Source of the DNA: Thermoleptolyngbya sichuanensis A183
GTDB lineage: Bacteria > Cyanobacteriota > Cyanobacteriia > Elainellales > Elainellaceae
DNA length: 64,000 bases
Reading direction: 5' to 3'
NCBI RefSeq assembly: GCF_013177315.1
Contig: NZ_CP053661.1
Span: 3,162,001 to 3,226,000, forward strand
This document shows, piece by piece, positions 9,262-16,841 of this stretch; position 1 is the stretch's first letter, and the number at the start of each line of letters is the position of its first letter. The notes beneath the pieces are model-generated. The model was not told where the DNA came from. It ran no database searches and saw nothing but the letters and a program-made list of their open reading frames with translations. The position numbers were made by a program, and so were the translations under genes.

Positions 9262-9594
9262 AACGGACTCCTTCAGTGCAGATTCAGAGGATGAAACGGA
9301 AAAACCAAAAAGAAAATATTCCTTAACATCAATCTAGCCGGAATCGGCACCCTTGGGCGCACTGGTAGGGAGATTTGGGTGACGGGGTGATTTGGGTGAC
9401 AGGCGAAAGGGACGGAAAGATCGAAAACCGAAAACCAGAACCCCTTCCCTCTTCCCTCTTCCCTCTTCCCTCTTCGTTCTTCCCTCTTCCCTCTTCGTTC
9501 TTCCCTCTTCCCTCTTCCCTCTTCCCTCTTCGTTCTTCGTTCTTCATTTCTCCTTCTTCCTCCCTCCACCATTCCAACCCTCCCCTTATCGCTG
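9262..9594. other. 333-bp spacer holding a heptamer array
   Basis: This stretch lies between the small membrane protein gene and the MoxR gene. The long open frames crossing it are produced by the heptamer repeat at 9444-9548, since seven-base periodicity keeps all three frames open. Apart from that array I see no gene. The left part (9262-9440) is A/T-richer and probably holds the promoter of the 8887-9261 gene. Confidence 0.5.
9444..9548. repeat. Heptanucleotide tandem array (STRR type), 15 units
   Basis: Fifteen consecutive 7-mers fill 105 bp. The order is CTTCCCT x4, CTTCGTT, CTTCCCT x2, CTTCGTT, CTTCCCT x4, CTTCGTT x2, CTTCATT. Heptamer arrays of this kind are known in cyanobacteria as short tandemly repeated repetitive sequences. 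Four units of the same family occur on the other strand at 40201-40228. Confidence 0.9.
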
Positions 9595-10506
9595 CTACGG
9601 AATCGCCACCGTGTGCAGCAGACGATCGACGATTAGCCGTGCTTTGCGTCCGCCTGCGGGAATCAGGCGATGAGCCAGCACGAACGGGGCCAGATACTTC
9701 ACGTCGTCGGGGATGGCGTAGTCGCGTCCTTCCAAAAAGGCGATCGCTTGCACGGCCCGATGCAGCGCCACCGTCCCCCGTGGACTCACGCCCAGCAAAA
9801 TCTCCTCATCCTGCCGCGTCGCCCGCACCAAGCTCAGCATATACTGCTGTAAATGCGGCTCTACATGCACCGCCGCACACTTCTGTCGTAGCGCCTGCAC
9901 CTCCTCTAGCGACAGGCAGGGGCGCAGCGCTTCGGTGGGCACACTACCACCATCTAGCCGCTGCAACATCTGCAATTCTTCTAGCTCCGTCGGATAGCCC
10001 AGGCTCAGCGAGAGGGCAAAGCGATCCATCTGGGCTTCGGGCAGCGGGAAGGTGCCCTGATATTCCACCGGGTTTTGCGTGGCGATGACAAAGAAGGGCG
10101 TGGGCACGCGGCGCGACACGCCATCCACCGTCACCTGCTGTTCTTCCATCACTTCTAGCAGAGCAGACTGGGTGCGGGGCGTGGCGCGGTTAATTTCGTC
10201 GGCCAGCACCACGTTGGCAAACACGGGCCCCGGCATAAACACAAACTCGCCGCTGCGGGGATTCCAGATATTCGTCCCGGTGACATCCGACGGCAGCAGG
10301 TCGGGCGTGCATTGCAGCCGCTGAAACTGGCCGTCGATCGATCGCGCCAGGGACTTGGCTAGCAGCGTTTTGCCCACCCCCGGCACGTCCTCCAGCAGCG
10401 CGTGGCCGCCCGAAAACAGCGCCACCAGCACCAGCCGAATCGCCTCCGATTTGCCGACGATGGTGCGTCCCAAATTTTCTACAAGCTGTTCGATGCGGTC
10501 TCTCAT
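9595..10506 (-). CDS. MoxR family AAA ATPase
   Basis: A 303-residue AAA+ ATPase of the MoxR type, thought to act as a chaperone that matures or activates partner proteins, often together with von Willebrand A-domain proteins. The Walker A motif is EDVPGVGKT (residues 39-47) and Walker B is VVLADEINRA. Sensor 1 is VIATQNPVEYQG. RALLEVMEEQQVTVDG-type text precedes the arginine-finger region, and the C-terminal lid domain includes GVSPRGTVALHRA. The ATG at 10504-10506 (MRDRIEQLVENLG) is preferred over the upstream in-frame start because homologous MoxR proteins begin about there. The usual DUF58 partner gene is not next to it. Confidence 0.92.
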   Translation of the reverse strand: MRDRIEQLVENLGRTIVGKSEAIRLVLVALFSGGHALLEDVPGVGKTLLAKSLARSIDGQFQRLQCTPDLLPSDVTGTNIWNPRSGEFVFMPGPVFANVVLADEINRATPRTQSALLEVMEEQQVTVDGVSRRVPTPFFVIATQNPVEYQGTFPLPEAQMDRFALSLSLGYPTELEELQMLQRLDGGSVPTEALRPCLSLEEVQALRQKCAAVHVEPHLQQYMLSLVRATRQDEEILLGVSPRGTVALHRAVQAIAFLEGRDYAIPDDVKYLAPFVLAHRLIPAGGRKARLIVDRLLHTVAIP

Positions 10507-10676
10507 GATAGGGTGGCGCGGAGTTGCGAAACGCTCTGCTCCATCATGGCAGCGATCGCCCGCAATCGGGCCAGGAATTCTGCGGGTTTTGCCCAAGACT
10601 GCCGCGATTTCCCAAGGCCCGGCAATGGCGCTAGGATGATTGGGGATTCATTTTGCAAAACGCTGAACCGTTCACC

Positions 10677-11705
10677 ATGCGAATTCGACGGCGTTGGGTG
10701 GGGCTGTGGCTGGCGATCGCGCTGCTGGTAGGGCTAGTAGCGGGGCTGCTGCCAGCGGGGTTTCTGGGGGAATCGCACTCCCGCCCACAGCCCATCGCTT
10801 TGCGACCAGCCCTGTCTACGCCTGACATCAACCCCGAACGGCTCTTGAGAGATGTGCAGGCGCTCAGCTTTGTGCGATACGAAGCGGGCGATCGCCAGCG
10901 AGCAGCAGAATATATCGAGCGATCGCTGACCGCAGCGGGCTGGCAGGTAGCGCGTCAGCCCTTCGGCGCAGGCGAAATCGCTGGAGAGAACCTGATCGCC
11001 ACCCGCCCAGACGCGCCGCCGGATCGTCCCAAACTGCTGCTGGCGGCCCACTACGACACGGTAAAGAATTCCCCCGGAGCCGACGACAATGCGACGGCTG
11101 TAGCAACCGTGCTGGAAGCGGCCCGGCTGCTCGACCCGCAGGACGCGCCCGCCCGCCTGGAACTGGTGCTGTTTGACCGGGAAGAGGCGGGGCTGGAGGG
11201 CAGCGAGGCGTTTGTGGCGGAGGCGGCGCGGCGGCAGGGGGTGCGGGGCGCGGTGGTGATGGACATGATCGGCTATGGCTGCGACGTGGCGGGCTGCCAG
11301 TCCTATCCGGCGATGCTGCCGATCGCCCCACCGACGGATCGGGGCAATTTTCTGGCGGTGCTTGGCGATTTGCAACACAATCCCTACGGGCATCGCCCCC
11401 CGCTCATCCAGGCGTTTCACCAGATTGCCGATACCCCGTCTGCCGCCGTCCCCCCCGTCCTCAGCCTGGCCGTGCCGCTGCTGGGCGACCTCACTCCCGA
11501 CCTCCTCCGCAGCGACCACACCCCCTTCTGGAAAGCGGGCATCAGCGCAGTGCTGCTCACCGACACCGCCAACTTCCGCAATCCCCACTATCACCAGCCC
11601 AGCGACACCCCCGACACGCTCAATACAGCGTTTTTCCTCGGTTCGGCGCGGCTGGTAGTGAAGACAGTAGACTGGCTCCTGCATGAGGGCGACTCGCAAG
11701 CGTAA
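10677..11705 (+). CDS. M28 family metallopeptidase, membrane-anchored or exported
   Basis: A 342-residue zinc aminopeptidase-like protein. An N-terminal hydrophobic segment (WVGLWLAIALLVGLVAGLLP) would serve as a signal anchor. The M28 fold shows the expected metal ligands: His and Asp in AAHYDTV (about residue 124), the Asp in SPGADDNATAV, Glu-Glu in LFDREEAGLEGSEAF, an Asp in VMDMIGYG and the last His in NFRNPHYHQPSDTPDT. It would release N-terminal residues from peptides outside the cytoplasm; the substrate is unknown. Its stop lies 9 bp before the ATG of the aldo/keto reductase gene, so the two are probably one operon. Confidence 0.88.
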   Translation: MRIRRRWVGLWLAIALLVGLVAGLLPAGFLGESHSRPQPIALRPALSTPDINPERLLRDVQALSFVRYEAGDRQRAAEYIERSLTAAGWQVARQPFGAGEIAGENLIATRPDAPPDRPKLLLAAHYDTVKNSPGADDNATAVATVLEAARLLDPQDAPARLELVLFDREEAGLEGSEAFVAEAARRQGVRGAVVMDMIGYGCDVAGCQSYPAMLPIAPPTDRGNFLAVLGDLQHNPYGHRPPLIQAFHQIADTPSAAVPPVLSLAVPLLGDLTPDLLRSDHTPFWKAGISAVLLTDTANFRNPHYHQPSDTPDTLNTAFFLGSARLVVKTVDWLLHEGDSQA

Positions 11706-11714
11706 CTCGCAGCC

Positions 11715-12854
11715 ATGCACTATCGCCGCTTTGGGAAAACCCATCTGCATCTGTCTGTCTTCTCGCTGGGGACGATGCGCTATCTGGCCTCGGCAGAAAC
11801 GGCGCGGCAGACGGTGGAGCGGGCGATCGCCCTCGGCATCAACCACATCGAAACGGCGCGGGGCTATGGCAACAGCGAAATCTTTCTGGGCAAGGCGCTG
11901 GCGGGGCTGCGGCGGGAAGAGCGGGCAAAGCGGGAAGATCTGATCATCACCACAAAGCTGCCACCCACCATCGATGCTGATGCAATGGCGCGGGGCATTG
12001 ACGAATCGCTGGCGCGGCTAGGGCTGGACTATATAGACTGCTTGGCGATTCATGGGGTGAATACGGCAGAACATCTGGCAATGTTGACGGTGGAAAGGGG
12101 CTGCATGGCGGCGGTGCGGGCGGCGATCGCCGATGGGCGTGTGCGGTGGGTGGGCTTTTCGACGCATGGGCCGCTGGATGTGATTTTGGGGGCGATCGCC
12201 ACCGACCAGTTCCAGTTTGTGAACTTGCACTACAACTGGTTGTTCCAGCGCAACGCAGCCGCAGTTGAACTGGCGCACCAAAAGGACATGGGTGTGTTCA
12301 TCATTTCCCCAGCGGACAAAGGCGGCCTGCTCTACACGCCGCCAGAACGATTGGACACGCTATGCCACCCCCAATCGCCGCTGCACCTGGGCTATCGCTG
12401 GCTACTCAGCGACCCGCGCATCACCACCCTCAGCCTGGGCGCAGCCAGACCAGAGGAACTGGATTGGCCCCTGGAAATGGCAGACCAAACGCACCCGCTC
12501 ACAGACACAGAGGTAGAGATTTTGGAACGGCTGCGATCGCACCAATCTGCCGTCTTGGGAACCGACCAATGCAACCAGTGCTATGCCTGCCTGCCCTGCC
12601 CCGAAGACATCCATATTCCCGAAGTGCTGCGGCTGAGAAACCTGGCAGTGGCCTACGACATGACCCAATACGGCACCTACCGCTACGGTATGTTTGAAAA
12701 CGCGGGACACTGGTTTCCTGGTCGCCGGGGCGATCGCTGCACCGACTGTGGCGACTGCCTGCCGCGATGTCCCGAAGCACTAGACATTCCCACTCTGCTG
12801 CGCGATGCCCATCGCCGCCTGGGCGGATCGCCGCGTCGCCGCCTCTGGGGTTAA
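11715..12854 (+). CDS. Aldo/keto reductase with C-terminal double 4Fe-4S motif
   Basis: A 379-residue fusion. Residues 1 to about 275 form an aldo/keto reductase TIM barrel. It has HIETARGYGNSE around the catalytic Tyr (the usual Asp before Thr-Ala is Glu), LIITTKLPP with the catalytic Lys and DCLAIHGVN with the His. The C-terminal part carries two cysteine clusters: QCNQCYACLPCPEDIHIPE (about 285) and RCTDCGDCLPRCPEALDIP (about 342), typical of two 4Fe-4S centres. Such proteins are common in cyanobacteria and anaerobes. Electron transfer from ferredoxin-like centres to a barrel substrate is inferred; no substrate is known. It follows the M28 gene by 9 bp. Confidence 0.92.
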   Translation: MHYRRFGKTHLHLSVFSLGTMRYLASAETARQTVERAIALGINHIETARGYGNSEIFLGKALAGLRREERAKREDLIITTKLPPTIDADAMARGIDESLARLGLDYIDCLAIHGVNTAEHLAMLTVERGCMAAVRAAIADGRVRWVGFSTHGPLDVILGAIATDQFQFVNLHYNWLFQRNAAAVELAHQKDMGVFIISPADKGGLLYTPPERLDTLCHPQSPLHLGYRWLLSDPRITTLSLGAARPEELDWPLEMADQTHPLTDTEVEILERLRSHQSAVLGTDQCNQCYACLPCPEDIHIPEVLRLRNLAVAYDMTQYGTYRYGMFENAGHWFPGRRGDRCTDCGDCLPRCPEALDIPTLLRDAHRRLGGSPRRRLWG

Positions 12855-12931
12855 TGCCTCCGTCGCAAAAATTTGCCGCTCAGATCCCAGCAAGGCTAGC
12901 TTGGAAGCGTAGTGATTGTGGAGGGAAAAGC

Positions 12932-13675
12932 ATGACCGATGAACGACTTGCCAGGTTTGGCTCAGGGCGATCGCTGTATTTGGCAGACCAGCTCGACCGA
13001 CACGGGATTTGCCTGGAGCAGCGCAATGGCGAAACCGTCCTGCTTGACCCGCTGGGCACGCGGGTAGGGATCAAACCTACCGTGCAAGCCCTCGTCGGTG
13101 GGCTTGTGATGCTGATTGGGCTGGGGATGCTGGGGCAGGCGATCACGGGAACTAGACCCGGATGGACTGGCTTGTTGCTGCGGGGATTGTTTTTCGTCTT
13201 GGGGCCGATCGCCCTGCTGGGCGGCATTGGGATAATTCGGCGCATGATTCTTCAGCTTCAGGCGACCCGGCGGGCAGAACCCGCTGAGCTTCGGGTTTCG
13301 CCCTATCCCCTCCATCCCGGCGATTGGGTAACCGTGACATTTTCTCGCCGCTTCAAAACCCCGTCGGGCAGCAACCCCGGCAAAGTTTCGGCAATGGCCT
13401 TTGGACTGGACGTGCAGAAAGATACTACCGATGAGACATCAACTTATCGCGCTTCACCCTTCTGGATCGAAAATCTACCTGACAAAGACCTGCCCTCTGG
13501 GCTGATGCAGGTTGAACACACCTGGCAGTTTTGCCTGCCACCCGACGCGGTTCCCACAATCGAGGAGAAGACTGGCTATGGGCGGCACTGGGTCGCCTGG
13601 GGTGTTGACGTTCGGATAGAGATTAAGGGCTTTTTGAGTAGCGAATCTGCATTTTTCTTTCGGGTGGAGCCGTAA
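12932..13675 (+). CDS. Hypothetical protein with two membrane helices
   Basis: A 247-residue protein. The ATG at 12932 follows GGAGGGAAAAGC, a good ribosome binding site, and is preferred over an upstream frame that overlaps the reductase gene. A short N-terminal domain (about 1-48) precedes two adjacent hydrophobic segments: ALVGGLVMLIGLGMLGQAI and TGLLLRGLFFVLGPIALLGG. After these comes a beta-rich C-terminal domain of about 140 residues with YPLHPGDWVTVTFSRRF. I do not recognise the family. The layout suggests a membrane-anchored protein with the large domain in the cytoplasm. Confidence 0.7.
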   Translation: MTDERLARFGSGRSLYLADQLDRHGICLEQRNGETVLLDPLGTRVGIKPTVQALVGGLVMLIGLGMLGQAITGTRPGWTGLLLRGLFFVLGPIALLGGIGIIRRMILQLQATRRAEPAELRVSPYPLHPGDWVTVTFSRRFKTPSGSNPGKVSAMAFGLDVQKDTTDETSTYRASPFWIENLPDKDLPSGLMQVEHTWQFCLPPDAVPTIEEKTGYGRHWVAWGVDVRIEIKGFLSSESAFFFRVEP

Positions 13676-14024
13676 ATGGTTCGGCAATACCGTCCGGGAG
13701 AGGGCGTTCGGGTGAGGGCAGTTTGGGGTCAGTCCTAATTCATATTTAGCTATTCAGCTTAGAACTTACGCAGTTGGACAATTTCTCGCGATCTGCGACC
13801 GCGAGAAATTGTCCAAAATCCAGAAATCCTGTTGCAAGTGCGTAAATCCTGTCGCTATTCAGCAACGCTGATCGTCGCAGCGGTAAAATGTTAGAGATTG
13901 CGGGAAAAAAATGCCCATACCCGGTAGGGGGATGCTAGGCTATGGAGGATGCTGGGAACCGCTTCAATGTATCCCTGTATTCCTTATCACATTGCCCCCA
14001 TACGTTAACTGGTAGGTGTATCGC
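13676..14024. other. Spacer with a palindromic element, 349 bp
   Basis: No gene is visible. The 90-bp palindromic element copy 2 (13761-13850) occupies the middle. The remaining 175 bp before the ferrochelatase-like gene should hold its promoter. I looked for a cobalamin-type riboswitch because the downstream product is a chelatase, but found no matching conserved boxes. Confidence 0.45.
13761..13850. repeat. 90-bp palindromic MITE-like element, copy 2
   Basis: Same length and order as the copy at 6955-7044. The ends are AGAACTTACGC and GCGTAAATCCT, and 15-bp internal arms GGACAATTTCTCGCG are separated by a 9-base loop. The 10-bp sequence GCTATTCAGC flanks it directly on both sides (13749-13758 and 13854-13863), offset from the ends by two or three bases, as expected of a target-site duplication. 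Confidence 0.75.
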
Positions 14025-15356
14025 GTGGTTGCTACTCCCGAACGACTTGAGCAAACTCCCACCGAGCTTTCCCCCGGCGTGGCCCCGTCCAGCCGAGTGG
14101 CGGTGTTGCTGATGGGCTACGGCGAGGTCGAGAGCTACGAAGACTTCGCCAATTACAACGAGCAGGCGCTGAACCTGCTGACGGCAAAATTTGCCCCCGT
14201 TCCCACATGGATCTATCCGCCGCTGGCCAAGCTGCTGGCCGTGTTTGACCTACACGAGTGGCAGCATCAGCACGATCACTTTATCTCGCCGCACAACGCC
14301 ATCTTTGAGCAGCAGCGGGCGGGTATCGAGGCGCGGCTGAAGGAAAAATGGGGCGATCGCATCAAGGTCTTCAAGGCGTTCAACTTTTGCGCCCCGTTTT
14401 TACCGGAGCAAGTGCTGGCGCAAATCCAGGCAGAGGGATTCGACAAGCTGCTAATTTATCCACTACTGGTGGTGGACTCAATCTTTACCAGTGGCATTGC
14501 AGTGGAGCAGGTTAACAAAGCCCTGGCGAAAACCTTTGTTGGCTCCGAGCATTGGCTCAAAGGCACGCGCTACATTCCCTCCTTCTACAACGAGCCAGAA
14601 TACATCGACCTGATGGCGCGGCTGGTCGAAGACAAGATTCACGCTGACCTAGCGGTGGCGCACCTGCCGTCACAGACGGGCATTGTGCTGATGAATCACG
14701 GCTGCCCTCACAAGGCCAAGGGCTTTACCTCCGGCATTGACGAAAGTCAGGCGCTCTATGAGCGGGTGCGCGAAAAGCTGATTCACCGCTATCCGCTGAT
14801 TTCCGTGGGCTGGCTGAATCACCAAACACCGCTAATCGAGTGGACCCAGCCCAATGCCGAACTGGCTGCCAGAAACCTAATCGACTTGGGCGCAACGGCG
14901 CTGGTGTTCATGCCCATTGGCTTTGCCACCGAAAACCACGAAACCTTGCTGGATGTGGATCACATCATCCACGGGCTGCGTCGCCGCCATCCCGAAGTGA
15001 CCTGCGTGCAGATGCCCTGCGTCAATGACCACCCTGACTTTCTGCAAATGGCAGCAGACTGGGCTGATGGGCAGATTGCTGACTTGCTGGAGGCAGAGGC
15101 GCTGGCGGTGAATCCATCGCTGGCGATCGCCCTGGCCCAGTCCTATGCAGATCACTATCACCACGAGCATTCCCAAGGACATTCCCACGGACATTCTCAC
15201 GGACATTCCCACAGGCATTCCCACGGGCATTCCCACGGACATTCCCACTCGCATGATTCTGGACATGCTCACCCGCCTGAGCATCGTTATGCCCACGGAC
15301 ATACGCATAACCATTCCCACCAGCCTTCCCACGGTGAGCATTCTCACAGGCATTGA
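14025..15356 (+). CDS. Ferrochelatase-like protein with histidine-rich C-terminal tail
   Basis: A 443-residue class II chelatase-fold protein. It begins with AVLLMGYGEVESYEDFANYN, like the N-terminal substrate loop of ferrochelatases. The catalytic-His region reads IVLMNHGCPHKAKGF (about residue 220) and the second-site motif is MPIGFATENHETLLDVDH (about 295), matching the conserved His and Glu of ferrochelatase. From about residue 375 the tail is dominated by His-Ser/Gly repeats (HGHSHGHSH, HSHSHDSGH), a likely store for divalent metal. Canonical cyanobacterial HemH instead carries a chlorophyll-binding-like tail, so this is probably a paralog and its metal and tetrapyrrole are uncertain. 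GTG at 14025 (MVATPERL) is chosen; GTG at 14016 is possible. Confidence 0.82.
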   Translation: MVATPERLEQTPTELSPGVAPSSRVAVLLMGYGEVESYEDFANYNEQALNLLTAKFAPVPTWIYPPLAKLLAVFDLHEWQHQHDHFISPHNAIFEQQRAGIEARLKEKWGDRIKVFKAFNFCAPFLPEQVLAQIQAEGFDKLLIYPLLVVDSIFTSGIAVEQVNKALAKTFVGSEHWLKGTRYIPSFYNEPEYIDLMARLVEDKIHADLAVAHLPSQTGIVLMNHGCPHKAKGFTSGIDESQALYERVREKLIHRYPLISVGWLNHQTPLIEWTQPNAELAARNLIDLGATALVFMPIGFATENHETLLDVDHIIHGLRRRHPEVTCVQMPCVNDHPDFLQMAADWADGQIADLLEAEALAVNPSLAIALAQSYADHYHHEHSQGHSHGHSHGHSHRHSHGHSHGHSHSHDSGHAHPPEHRYAHGHTHNHSHQPSHGEHSHRH

Positions 15357-15368
15357 GTAGGTACGACT

Positions 15369-15938
15369 TCAGGTCAGGAAATCCTGCACTAGCCGTTTTG
15401 CCATGAGGATGTCGGGCTTGCCGGGCCCGTTGACATCGGGCAGCACACCGACAATCTGAAAGCCCATCTTTTGATAGAACTCGTAGGGGTGGTTGCCGGG
15501 ATTGCGAATTTGGGCGATGTGCTGAAATGGGTCAGAGTAGAGGTCAACCCCAAACAGGCTGGTTTGACCCAGTTCATCGTCTGTGCCCAGATACAGGGTG
15601 TGGACACCCTGCGCCGCGGCTTGTTGTTCTAGGTCTTGTACGAGCGATCGCCCGACACCCCGCCCGCGCCAGTTGCGCTGCACCACTAGCGGATGTAGCT
15701 CCCAAGCAGAACCGCCATACTGGGCGATCGCCCCAATCCAGCCAATCACTTCACCCGTCGGCAATACGGCAATCCGGCTGAGGCGATCGCCCTCTAGCGA
15801 TTCCTCCACCTCTGCCACCGCAGACGGCATATCGCGCCAGCCATGCTCCATCTGGCCAAAGACATCCACCAGCATTGCTGCCAATTGCTGAATCGTGTCG
15901 GGTTCATCGGGCTGCAAATCGCGGATGTGCCAGTGCAT
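15369..15938 (-). CDS. GNAT family N-acetyltransferase
   Basis: A 189-residue acetyltransferase of the GNAT superfamily, which uses acetyl-CoA to acetylate an amine. The acetyl-CoA pyrophosphate loop is QRNWRGRGVGRSLVQDLE (about residues 86-104), preceded by WELHPLVV, the beta-4 strand. Motif B near the C-terminus contains YEFYQKMGFQIVGVLPD. The Gly-Trp-Ile-Gly segment GEVIGWIGAIAQYG is the preceding strand. Variants of this type include aminoglycoside 6'-acetyltransferase-like proteins, but no substrate can be assigned. Its ATG overlaps the stop of the methyltransferase gene by one base (TAATG), so the two are translationally linked. Confidence 0.9.
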   Translation of the reverse strand: MHWHIRDLQPDEPDTIQQLAAMLVDVFGQMEHGWRDMPSAVAEVEESLEGDRLSRIAVLPTGEVIGWIGAIAQYGGSAWELHPLVVQRNWRGRGVGRSLVQDLEQQAAAQGVHTLYLGTDDELGQTSLFGVDLYSDPFQHIAQIRNPGNHPYEFYQKMGFQIVGVLPDVNGPGKPDILMAKRLVQDFLT

Positions 15939-16750
15939 TATGCAGGTTTTTGAAAGATCATAAGGTGCTGCTGCGGCAAAAAGCCCTTGGTTTCTCGCCA
16001 GACCAACCCCACCGCTTGCATTTCCTGCTTTACCTGGCGCTGGGTCATTTTATGTAGCCCTTTGATAGAGATGAAGGGATTTTCGCCGCGATATTCCACC
16101 AGCGCCACGCGGCCGCCCGGTTTCAGCGCCTTGAAAATGGCTTCCATCATCTCGCGGGGATATTCAAACTCGTGGTAAGCATCGACCATCAGCGCCAGGT
16201 CGATGCTGTCTGGCGCAAGCTGGGGATTATCCGGCTCGCCCAGCACGGGTTCCACGTTGTCGGCAGGTGTGCCCGCTTCTGCGGCCTCCTGCTTAAAGAA
16301 TTCAAGAATATCGATCATCTCTGGCTGGATGTCTACTGCCAGCACCTTGCCTTGGGGCACTAGGGGACTCAGGCGAAAGCTGAAATAGCCCGTGCCTGCG
16401 CCAATGTCGGCAACCACATCGGTTGGCTTTAGGTTGAGGGCGGGCAGCACTTTGTCGGGCTGCTCTTGGATCGATCGCCCCGGCCGCTCCAGCCACGCCG
16501 CCCCCTGATGCCCCATCACCTGCGCGATTTCTCGCCCCATGTAAAATTTGCCAATGCCGTCGGGATTGTGCAGCACGCGATATTCGTAAAATTCCGTATT
16601 GGGCGGCGGCGGGTCGAGCGTTAGCACGGGCGCAAGATCCTGAGCGCGGGTGGGAGAAATTCCGCAGAACCAGAGCAGGCAGGCGAGGGCGATCGCCAGA
16701 AGACGGCGGTAGGGCATGGGGCGACGAGGGATAGAGTGGGTCTTCTCCAT
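15938..16750 (-). CDS. Exported class I SAM-dependent methyltransferase
   Basis: A protein of 270 residues with an N-terminal signal peptide (YRRLLAIALACLLWFCGISP, then TRAQD) that would place it in the periplasm or lumen, unusual for a SAM-dependent enzyme. The methyltransferase core shows motif I VADIGAGTGYFSFRLSP, the acidic ribose residue in VLAVDIQPEMID, LALMVDAYHEFEYP and GGRVALVEYRG. ATG at 16748-16750 is chosen because GGAAATA precedes it; ATG at 16717 also fits the signal peptide. The acceptor is unknown. The GNAT gene follows with a one-base overlap, and the DUF362 gene is divergent from a 91-bp shared promoter region. Confidence 0.85.
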   Translation of the reverse strand: MEKTHSIPRRPMPYRRLLAIALACLLWFCGISPTRAQDLAPVLTLDPPPPNTEFYEYRVLHNPDGIGKFYMGREIAQVMGHQGAAWLERPGRSIQEQPDKVLPALNLKPTDVVADIGAGTGYFSFRLSPLVPQGKVLAVDIQPEMIDILEFFKQEAAEAGTPADNVEPVLGEPDNPQLAPDSIDLALMVDAYHEFEYPREMMEAIFKALKPGGRVALVEYRGENPFISIKGLHKMTQRQVKQEMQAVGLVWRETKGFLPQQHLMIFQKPA

Positions 16751-16841
16751 TATTTCCGGTGGGACGGGTGAGCGGCTACTCGTTTGGGCGAGATGGTGCA
16801 AAATCAAGATAGTTTTTCAACCTTGCGTTAGGTCTTGCGTT

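Noticed and set aside
9375-10088. Long forward open frame with FPLPSS repeats
   Set aside because: It is created by the heptamer array and by antisense of the MoxR gene; the strong MoxR motifs on the reverse strand decide the region.
13864-14024. Cobalamin riboswitch before the chelatase-like gene
   Set aside because: The conserved B12-box and the other core sequences could not be found.
15160-15350. Repeats of CACGGACATTCCCA type as a CRISPR or minisatellite
   Set aside because: They are codons for the His-Ser/Gly tail of the ferrochelatase-like protein and keep its frame.
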